NCBI GenBank assembly: GCA_027016965.1
Contig: JALURI010000258.1
Span: 1-19,812 of the forward strand
DNA: 19,812 bases
Direction: 5' to 3'
Source: Geoglobus sp.
Lineage (GTDB): Archaea; Halobacteriota; Archaeoglobi; Archaeoglobales; Archaeoglobaceae
Each line of letters starts with the position of its first letter. Position 1 is the stretch's first letter. A program made the translations under genes and the position numbers. Positions 14,928-19,812 of this stretch are shown one piece after another. The notes under the pieces are model-generated. The model worked only from the letters and a program-made list of their open reading frames with translations. It did not search any database and had not been told where the DNA came from.

Positions 14928-15678
14928 CCCTTAACCTTGCAAGTTCCTCTCTCTGTTCAATGTAGAGTCTTTTCATCCCTCTCAGCCATTCATAGTGCTC
15001 ATCCATCCACTCATCCTTCATGACCTCTCCTTTCTCGACAATACTGAGGTTGATGTCAAGTTTTGATCTGCAGATCGGACACCTCAGCAATCCATTTTCC
15101 TGTCTGAAGATTTCTGAAAGGCACACAGGGCACTGTCCCTCAAGCCTGACTCTAAGACCTTTTTTCATTGCATCTGCAACCATATTGAGCTTTTCAACAT
15201 TTCCTTCTTTCAAAACCTCTCCCGGAAGGGCAGCGTTTATTCCAACAACAGCAAGAGGCTCGATTCCAAGCACTCTCAAAAATATGTTGTAGGTGTTTGA
15301 TGCCCACCCTCTCAGATCCTCAAATCCGTAAAGATAGAGAACCGCACCCTTCTTGCTTCTGAAATCTCTGAGATAGGGTAGAGCCATGAACATTCTGTCA
15401 AGAAGCATCTTGACCTTTCCTGTCAAATCCAGCCAGTAAACTGGAGAGATTAACAGAACAGCATCAGCATTCTCAATTCTCTTAAAAAACATGCTGACAT
15501 CATCTTCAATCATGCACTCCTGTCCAAAGAGACATGCATAACATGCCTTACATGGTTCTATTTTCATATCAGCTACATTCAGGATATCCATTTCCGCATC
15601 AAGTCTTTTTGCTATGTATTTAGCCGCCAGAAGACTGTTTCCCTTTCTTTTAGTTCCAGTTATCGTCAAAATTTCCAT
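14911..15678 (-). CDS. iron-sulfur flavoprotein (NADPH-dependent FMN reductase fold) with C-terminal zinc ribbon
   Basis: The 255-residue protein has three parts. Residues 1-35 begin a flavodoxin-like fold (TGTKRKGNS phosphate loop for FMN). Residues 43-55 hold the compact motif CKACYACLFGQEC (C43, C46, C49, C55), the [4Fe-4S] site of archaeal iron-sulfur flavoproteins, followed by the usual DD and SPVYW segment. After the flavin domain, C183, C186, C200 and C203 form a zinc-ribbon or rubredoxin-like knuckle, and a charged helical tail ends the chain. Isf-type proteins move electrons from ferredoxin and may reduce O2 or peroxide in anaerobes. The added ribbon is less usual and could be a second metal site. 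A TATA-like element at about 15696-15712 suggests its own promoter. Confidence 0.85.
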   Translation of the reverse strand: MEILTITGTKRKGNSLLAAKYIAKRLDAEMDILNVADMKIEPCKACYACLFGQECMIEDDVSMFFKRIENADAVLLISPVYWLDLTGKVKMLLDRMFMALPYLRDFRSKKGAVLYLYGFEDLRGWASNTYNIFLRVLGIEPLAVVGINAALPGEVLKEGNVEKLNMVADAMKKGLRVRLEGQCPVCLSEIFRQENGLLRCPICRSKLDINLSIVEKGEVMKDEWMDEHYEWLRGMKRLYIEQREELARLRDVYGV

Positions 15679-15695
15679 ACTTAGACTGGAGAATT

Positions 15696-15712
15696 CTTAA
15701 AAATTTAAGTAT
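15696..15712 (-). promoter_or_regulatory. TATA-like element of the flavoprotein gene
   Basis: On the minus strand AATACTTAAATTTTTAA lies 18-34 bases upstream of the ATG at 15678. Initiation would fall close to the start codon, giving a leaderless or very short leader; no good Shine-Dalgarno site is present, which is consistent. Confidence 0.5.
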
Positions 15713-15714
15713 TT

Positions 15715-15966
15715 CTATTCTCCGTAAAAATCATCATATTCTTCGTAATCTATGTCATCAAATTCGTCTTCTGGTTCTTCTGGGCTTTCAGAGAAATCTT
15801 TTTCCAGATCTTCAGGATCAAATTCCTCGTTGGTGTCAAGGAGGATGAACTTTCCTTCCTCGTATAGAAGCACAGAGCCACAGAGGTCACACTGAATTTC
15901 TACACCCTCATAAAGGTCTTTTATGACTATCTCCTCCCCGCAGGAGGGGCAGACTATGAACTTCAT
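15715..15966 (-). CDS. small zinc-ribbon protein with very acidic C-terminal tail
   Basis: The 83-residue protein starts MKFIVCPSCGEE. C6, C9, C26 and C29 make a zinc ribbon (CX2C-X16-CX2C). From residue 47 to the end, 21 of 37 residues are Asp or Glu, and the chain ends DDFYGE. The ribbon and the final Gly-Glu are reminiscent of LysW/ArgW amino-group carrier proteins, which are shorter and end in EDWGE. No lysine or arginine biosynthesis genes are nearby. Alternatives are a DNA- or RNA-mimic or a transcription-associated ribbon protein. GGAGAGGT precedes the ATG and a TATA box lies about 30 bases upstream. I am confident it is a gene, not of its function. Confidence 0.8.
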   Translation of the reverse strand: MKFIVCPSCGEEIVIKDLYEGVEIQCDLCGSVLLYEEGKFILLDTNEEFDPEDLEKDFSESPEEPEDEFDDIDYEEYDDFYGE

Positions 15967-15988
15967 TACCTCTCCTGCAAGAATGGAT

Positions 15989-16000
15989 AGATTTAAATTT
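15989..16000 (-). promoter_or_regulatory. TATA box of the acidic zinc-ribbon gene
   Basis: On the minus strand AAATTTAAATCT lies 23-34 bases upstream of the ATG at 15966, preceded by an A-rich stretch that could serve as BRE. It predicts a transcript starting just before the GGAGAGGT site. Confidence 0.55.
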
Positions 16001-16109
16001 TTCGATCAGAATTATGTTTCCTTTTGCCATACTGTGCTGACCTCCATCATTCTGTGAAGTTTGAAGACGGAGCTTGGTAATCTGTGGTTCTGACAGATGG
16101 AAAATAATT

Positions 16110-16742
16110 TTATTTCAGTTTCATTATCACAGCTTTTTCCGGATAATCAAGATCGATCACAGCGTAATATCCGCCAGAAAGGGGTCCGGGATTGACAATT
16201 ACGGTATTTCCATGAATCTCAATCCCCCTTCTTTCGTGAACATGTCCACACATTACCAGTCTGAATCTGTGTATCGAGGCTCTTATGGCATTACTCCCCG
16301 CCCTGTCTCCTGAGTGTGTCAGGTCAAGAATTCCATAAGGTGGACAGTGAGATATCAGGACATTCAACCTTCCATAATGAAAATTCTGGAGAATTTTCTG
16401 ATAACAGCTCTCAGGATACTCGGAAGGTGTGTTGAAAGGGGTGAAGGTTGAGCCACCTGTCCCGTGGAATACGATACCGTTCAGTTCATAGCTGATTCCA
16501 TGAATGAACCTGATGTTTTCCCCTGAAATTTTGAAAAACGGATCCAAAAAGTCACAGTTTCCGTGGACCACCAGTGCAGTGCTATCGAAACTTTCAAGAA
16601 TATCAGCAAATTTTGAGACGTCCCTTTTACTGAAGTCAGTAACATCACCACACACAGCAATAACATCAGCTTTTTCCCTATTCAAGAGCCTGTCAAGAAA
16701 TGAAAATCTGGAATGCAAATCCGATATGGCAATTATCCTCAT
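16110..16742 (-). CDS. class III metallophosphoesterase (YfcE/MJ0936-like)
   Basis: The 210-residue calcineurin-like phosphoesterase has all core motifs: D8 and H10 (SDLH), D33 (GDVTD), N62 (GNCD), H132 (SHCPP), H167 and H169 (GHVHE). GNCD instead of GNHD is the form found in YfcE-like class III enzymes and does not by itself mean loss of activity. The substrate is likely a phosphodiester or phosphomonoester, but cannot be specified. The ATG overlaps the TGA of the aCPSF2-like gene (ATGA at 16742-16739), so the two products are made from one message and may act in the same RNA- or nucleotide-related process. No separate promoter is visible. Confidence 0.9.
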   Translation of the reverse strand: MRIIAISDLHSRFSFLDRLLNREKADVIAVCGDVTDFSKRDVSKFADILESFDSTALVVHGNCDFLDPFFKISGENIRFIHGISYELNGIVFHGTGGSTFTPFNTPSEYPESCYQKILQNFHYGRLNVLISHCPPYGILDLTHSGDRAGSNAIRASIHRFRLVMCGHVHERRGIEIHGNTVIVNPGPLSGGYYAVIDLDYPEKAVIMKLK

Positions 16743-17962
16743 ATAACGTACATATCACCATTGCTCGGTGCGTAGCTCTCAACACCCAGCTCCTCCGTTA
16801 TCCATTTTGCAAAGTTCTCAGTCTCCTCACCGTGTACTGTGAAAACCATCTCTGCACCTCTGTCAACAACCTTTTTCACAAGCTCTTTCAGCTGAAAGTC
16901 ATCAGCATGAGCTGAAAAGTCATACTGTTCAACCTTCATTTTCAATTTGACAGTTCTCATTCCAAGATCTATTGTGTTTGTTCGCAGAACCTTATCTCCA
17001 TTTGTCCCCTCAACCTGATAGCCGGTAAGGATTATTTTTGACTTTTCGTCGTTGTAAAGCCTTGAAATGTAAAACAACGCAGGCCCTCCATTGAGCATAC
17101 CTGCTGTCGTTATGACTGCTGATGGCTCTTCGAGAACCCTATCTCTCTTCCCTCTTTCAACCACAATTGATTTTCCCATAGCTCTTTTAAGATCTCTGAC
17201 ACTCTTGACATAGTCCGGGTACCTCTCAAGAATTCTTGATACCTCTTTTCCCATGCCATCAATGTAGGGCGTTATTCCATGCTTGGTCAGGATCATCATT
17301 ATCTCTTGGGTTCTCCCAACTGCAAAGGATGGAATGATCGCATGTCCACCCATGTCTAAGGTTTCCACAACACTCTCAATGAAAAGCCTTTCAAGCTCCT
17401 CTCTTTTCGGATGCTCCACTCCAAAGTATGTGGATTCAACGATGAGAATATCCGTTTCAGGAAAAGATATATCAGCCCCTTCAAGAAGTCTCGTATCCTC
17501 AAGTCTGATGTCTCCGGTGTATAGCAGATTAACATCTCTGGAGAGATAAACAGAAGCACTTCCCGGGATATGACCTGCATTGAAAAAGGTCACATCCCAA
17601 CCATCAACCATGAAGGTATCATCATATTCAATCTCTCTTGTGTTGGAGTTGAACTGCATGTATTCCCTCTTGCCAAAGGGAGGGTTTTCCATTATGTTCA
17701 TTGAGTCTTTCAGGAGTATGTCAGAGAGGTCCCTTGTTGGTGAGGTCATGAAAACCTTTGGATCATAATCCATCAGATTCGGTGCAACCCCGACATGGTC
17801 AAGATGACCGTGGGAAATAACAATACTCTTAGGTGCAACTCCATTCACAGGGAATTCTGGGGGATCAGAAGGTTTTAATCCGTAATCCAGTATCAGAGGA
17901 TCTACCATTATCGCTGACCTTCCAACTTCCCTGCATCCTCCTAGAAATCTGATTACCGTCAT
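16739..17962 (-). CDS. beta-CASP metallo-beta-lactamase ribonuclease, aCPSF2-like
   Basis: With the ATG at 17962 the protein has 407 residues, the length of archaeal aCPSF2 (aCPSF1 is longer and has N-terminal KH domains, absent here). The metal site is HGHLDH (51-56), H131, D151 (TGDIR), with beta-CASP motifs A (E176, VEST), B (H352, SAH) and C (H378, VHG). Such enzymes cut or trim RNA in 3'-end processing and decay. I reject the in-frame TTG at 17977. A TATA box near 17987-17999 predicts initiation around 17967, and GGGGGA sits just before the ATG. The metallophosphoesterase overlaps its stop codon. Confidence 0.9.
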   Translation of the reverse strand: MTVIRFLGGCREVGRSAIMVDPLILDYGLKPSDPPEFPVNGVAPKSIVISHGHLDHVGVAPNLMDYDPKVFMTSPTRDLSDILLKDSMNIMENPPFGKREYMQFNSNTREIEYDDTFMVDGWDVTFFNAGHIPGSASVYLSRDVNLLYTGDIRLEDTRLLEGADISFPETDILIVESTYFGVEHPKREELERLFIESVVETLDMGGHAIIPSFAVGRTQEIMMILTKHGITPYIDGMGKEVSRILERYPDYVKSVRDLKRAMGKSIVVERGKRDRVLEEPSAVITTAGMLNGGPALFYISRLYNDEKSKIILTGYQVEGTNGDKVLRTNTIDLGMRTVKLKMKVEQYDFSAHADDFQLKELVKKVVDRGAEMVFTVHGEETENFAKWITEELGVESYAPSNGDMYVI

Positions 17963-17986
17963 TCCCCCTGCTTTCAATCCTTAGGA

Positions 17987-17999
17987 ATAAATAAATTTC
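17987..17999 (-). promoter_or_regulatory. TATA box of the aCPSF2-like gene
   Basis: The minus strand reads GAAATTTATTTAT centred near 17993, about 30 bases upstream of the ATG at 17962. It predicts an almost leaderless transcript and forms half of a divergent promoter region shared with the MinD-like gene. Confidence 0.5.
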
Positions 18000-18030
18000 G
18001 GGGAGGTAAAATTTTGGTAAAAAGCGGAAA

Positions 18031-18043
18031 GGTAAATATATCA
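18031..18043 (+). promoter_or_regulatory. TATA box of the MinD-like gene
   Basis: GGTAAATATATCA is centred near 18037, about 28 bases upstream of the ATG at 18065. Initiation would fall at or next to the ATG, implying a leaderless message. No Shine-Dalgarno site is seen, which agrees. Confidence 0.55.
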
Positions 18044-18064
18044 TCATTTCAAGTCATTCTGAAA

Positions 18065-18829
18065 ATGGCAGTAATTGCCATCACTTCTGGAAAGGGAGGT
18101 GTTGGAAAGACAACTGTATCTGCAAACTTAGCTGTTGCCCTCTCTGGTTTTGCTGAGGTGGCAGTTGTTGATTGCGATTTTGTTCTTCCAAATCTCCATC
18201 TGCTGTTTGGAATTGACAGTCCCCCTGTCAGTCTGATGGATGTTCTTTCTGAAAATGCAGAAATGAGTGAAGCAGTGTACAGATTAAAGGCAAGGGTTGG
18301 AAATTACCTGACATCACTGCTGTTTGTTCCAACGCTCTCCTCACCACATCTTCTTAGAAATTTTGACGAGGATAGATTCAGGGAGTTTATCAGATTTCTT
18401 GAGAGAAAAAGCGATGTTGTGGTTCTTGACGTCTCTGCTGGACTGAGCAGACTTGCAGTTCTATCTCTTTCTGTGGCGGACGATATATGTATTGTATCAA
18501 ATACAGATTCTTTCTCCCTCAATACGGCATCAAAGATTCTCAACGTTCTTAATGATCTGGATAAATGGGGAAGAGGTATTGTTTTTAACAGATACAGTGG
18601 AGAAAGGGAAACTGTGATCAGCACTCTGAGAACTCTTGGAATCGAACTCAAAGGAGTGGTGAGAGAATCCGAATTAATTCCTGAGAGCTGGGAAGCAGGT
18701 GTTCCTGTTGTAAGCTACAAGCCAAAGTCAGGGGTGGCAAAAGATTTTATAATAATGGCAGAAAAAATACTGGGGATCAGAAACAGAATAAAACCTTACG
18801 GAAAGCTCAGGTTGAGATTTCATTGGTGA
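18065..18829 (+). CDS. MinD/ParA-family P-loop ATPase
   Basis: I start at the ATG at 18065, where the protein opens MAVIAITSGKGGVGKTT; an upstream in-frame TTG at 18014 would encode the promoter. The 254 residues contain the deviant Walker A KGGVGKTT (10-17), Walker A' D36/D38 in VVDCDF and a Walker B strand VVVLDVSAG (118-125) where DVSAG replaces the usual DxPAG. The C-terminus is short and basic (RIKPYGKLRLRFHW) and could be a membrane or partner contact. Family members switch between ATP-bound dimer and monomer to position proteins, plasmids or membrane complexes. The next gene encodes a small membrane-anchored protein, a natural candidate partner. It is not an ApbC/Mrp-type carrier as no CXXC is present. 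Confidence 0.88.
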   Translation: MAVIAITSGKGGVGKTTVSANLAVALSGFAEVAVVDCDFVLPNLHLLFGIDSPPVSLMDVLSENAEMSEAVYRLKARVGNYLTSLLFVPTLSSPHLLRNFDEDRFREFIRFLERKSDVVVLDVSAGLSRLAVLSLSVADDICIVSNTDSFSLNTASKILNVLNDLDKWGRGIVFNRYSGERETVISTLRTLGIELKGVVRESELIPESWEAGVPVVSYKPKSGVAKDFIIMAEKILGIRNRIKPYGKLRLRFHW

Positions 18830-18833
18830 TCTC

Positions 18834-19073
18834 ATGAAGAGGGAAGAAAGTGTTGTTGATATACTTATGGATGATGACGAGATTGAGGTGCTTGACGAAG
18901 TTGCAAGAGAAAGGATCGTTGATGCTGTAGGGGATAAAGATCGCATCTCAGCCATTCCTTACAGAAGTGCTATCATAGAAGTGGGCCCGGACATAAAACT
19001 GAGGGTTCTCGACATTGCAATACTCATTGTTGCCATAATCCTTGCTTACATGATCTACACCGAGGTCTTTTGA
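18834..19073 (+). CDS. small tail-anchored membrane protein, partner candidate for the MinD-like ATPase
   Basis: The 79-residue protein has an acidic, hydrophilic N-terminal part (EESVVDILMDDDEIEVLDE), a middle segment with mixed charge, and one hydrophobic span at about 59-75 (VLDIAILIVAIILAYMI) four residues from the C-terminus. This is the layout of a tail-anchored protein with a cytoplasmic domain. There is no signal peptide. The gene starts four bases after the MinD-like stop with GGTGAT just upstream, so the two are co-transcribed. I do not recognise a family. A MinD-like ATPase could recruit it, or it could recruit the ATPase to the membrane. Confidence 0.75.
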   Translation: MKREESVVDILMDDDEIEVLDEVARERIVDAVGDKDRISAIPYRSAIIEVGPDIKLRVLDIAILIVAIILAYMIYTEVF

Positions 19074-19189
19074 GACATCAAAAGTATCAGGGGCTTGAGA
19101 TCAGTATCATGGGCTGTCCACAGCAGACATTTTCTCCCCCACTAACCTCCTTCCTCGACAACATTCCCTTTTTATGGTATTTCAATAGC
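19074..19189. other. gene-free stretch after the tail-anchored protein gene
   Basis: I see no convincing gene here. On the minus strand a short open stretch (ELLKYHKKG..., then CCGQPMILISSP) follows the broken gene at 19190-19703 but carries no recognisable motif. No strong terminator hairpin is evident. Confidence 0.4.
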
Positions 19190-19703
19190 TCATGAAAGCA
19201 ATATTCCATGCGCAATTATCTCTATGGGCTTGTCTCCAACCCTTTCTCTTGCTTTGCTTACCGTTTCCTTTAAAAGATCTTCGTATGATTTCCCATGGCC
19301 TCTTACCCTTTTGTGCCCTTAACGAGCTATTAACGGAACAATAAAACCAGATGACATGTTCCTTTCACATTCTGGAGATGATTTCAGCCTATCAACACAT
19401 TTTATCAGCTCTTTTTCGAGATCTTTTCCTGCTCCTGTCAGCTCCATTTCTATGGCGATCCACTTTTCGTCGTCTATGGCATATACCATATCAATCGCTG
19501 CACTTTTCTTCCTGAAGCCATAATAAGGCACACCTACAGGCTCCCGTTTGAAGTTATTTTCGATCTCTTCATGTACAGAGTAATTAAATGGTATTCTGAA
19601 AAAGTTATAGTGTGCAGATCTCTCTCTTTTTTCCATCTGAACGGGTCAATCCTGTACATCTCAATAAGATCGAATACACATCTCTAATCTTCCTTTCGAT
19701 CAT
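19190..19703 (-). pseudogene. broken gene, possibly restriction-endonuclease-fold protein
   Basis: An ATG at 19703 with AGGTGG seven bases upstream reads MIERKIRDVYS. The frame then shifts to DLIEMYRIDPFRWKKERDLH and shifts back near 19620 to HYNFFRIPFNYSVHEEIE. That frame stays open to a TAA at 19321-19319 (…VPLIAR), then continues in the same frame for 42 codons (GHKRVRGHGKSYEDLLKETVSKAR…) to TGA at 19192-19190. The central part AIDMVYAIDDEKWIAIEMELTG has the spacing of acidic residues expected of a PD-(D/E)XK nuclease core, but a clear K is not placed by eye. Two frameshifts plus an in-frame stop indicate a decayed gene. The fold assignment is tentative; the decay is well supported. Confidence 0.6.
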
Positions 19704-19785
19704 AGTTCCACCTGTAATTGGTTTTGCGAAAATTCAAATAATTTTTGAGAAATTCAGAATTCTTTGGATCTGAAACGATTGCTTA

Positions 19786-19801
19786 GTGTAATTTATTACA
19801 C
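19786..19801. promoter_or_regulatory. 16-bp palindrome near right edge (possible operator)
   Basis: GTGTAAT-TT-ATTACAC has two perfect 7-base arms around two bases. It lies about 85 bases upstream of the start of the broken minus-strand gene, near any gene that may start beyond the window. It has the form of a dimeric regulator site; nothing further can be said. Confidence 0.35.
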
Positions 19802-19812
19802 TCCAATATAGA

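Noticed and set aside
16000..16109. Possible small RNA gene between the zinc-ribbon and phosphoesterase genes
   Set aside because: I saw no tRNA-like fold, no convincing C/D or H/ACA boxes and no clear promoter directed into this gap.
16167..16169. GNCD in place of GNHD in the metallophosphoesterase as sign of inactivation
   Set aside because: GNCD is normal in YfcE-like class III enzymes, and all other metal ligands are present.
16504..16746. 80-codon plus-strand frame over the metallophosphoesterase
   Set aside because: The minus frame has all catalytic motifs of its family; this one has none.
18014..18064. N-terminal extension of the MinD-like ATPase from a TTG at 18014
   Set aside because: The P-loop ATPase strand begins right after the ATG at 18065, and the extension contains the TATA box.

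Overview
The window looks like a piece of an archaeal chromosome, most likely from Archaeoglobales (Archaeoglobus, Ferroglobus or Geoglobus); I cannot fix the genus. Several things point this way. There is a four-subunit 2-oxoacid:ferredoxin oxidoreductase and an archaeal-type NAD kinase next to an archaeal IMPase/FBPase. There is also an aCPSF2-type beta-CASP nuclease and a flavodoxin-fold iron-sulfur flavoprotein. Promoters are TATA-box type placed so that transcripts begin at or just before the start codon, and Shine-Dalgarno sites of the GGAGGTG type lie inside operons. Gene density is high and base composition is moderately AT-rich.

Layout. (1) 1-3880, minus strand: one tightly packed block reading gamma-delta-alpha-beta of pyruvate (or 2-oxoisovalerate):ferredoxin oxidoreductase, then an inositol monophosphatase/FBPase-family enzyme, then the first 66 codons of NAD kinase, cut by the left edge. 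(2) 3990-4405: remains of a HepT/MntA (HEPN-nucleotidyltransferase) toxin-antitoxin pair. The antitoxin is reduced to its two ends and the toxin carries a stop and a frameshift. (3) 4649-9085, plus strand: fixC-fixX-acyl-CoA dehydrogenase-etfB-etfA, a compact route from an acyl-CoA through ETF to the membrane quinone pool. (4) 9205-13878, plus strand: a complete branched-chain-amino-acid-type (HAAT) ABC importer, livK-livH-livM-livG-livF. (5) 13953-14240: a second, unrelated broken nucleotidyltransferase gene. (6) 14208-15966, minus strand: an uncharacterised helical protein, an iron-sulfur flavoprotein with a zinc ribbon, and a small zinc-ribbon protein with a very acidic tail. (7) 16110-17962, minus strand: a class III metallophosphoesterase overlapping an aCPSF2-like ribonuclease. 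(8) 18065-19073, plus strand, diverging from the nuclease: a MinD/ParA-like ATPase and a 79-residue tail-anchored protein. (9) 19190-19703, minus strand: a broken gene resembling a restriction-endonuclease-fold protein.

How the genes fit together. The liv importer probably brings in an amino acid or another small carboxylate. A 2-oxoacid oxidoreductase could turn its 2-oxoacid (or pyruvate) into acyl-CoA plus reduced ferredoxin. The acyl-CoA dehydrogenase would pass electrons to EtfAB and then through FixCX to (mena)quinone. This link is inferred from proximity and family knowledge; the substrates are not visible in the sequence.

I did not find a clearly new system. The most promising unexplained items are the MinD-like ATPase with its tail-anchored partner, the acidic zinc-ribbon protein, the flavoprotein/helical-protein pair, and the asymmetric pair of transporter ATPases. 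Three separate gene relics, two of them toxin-antitoxin-like, mark the edges of the functional blocks.
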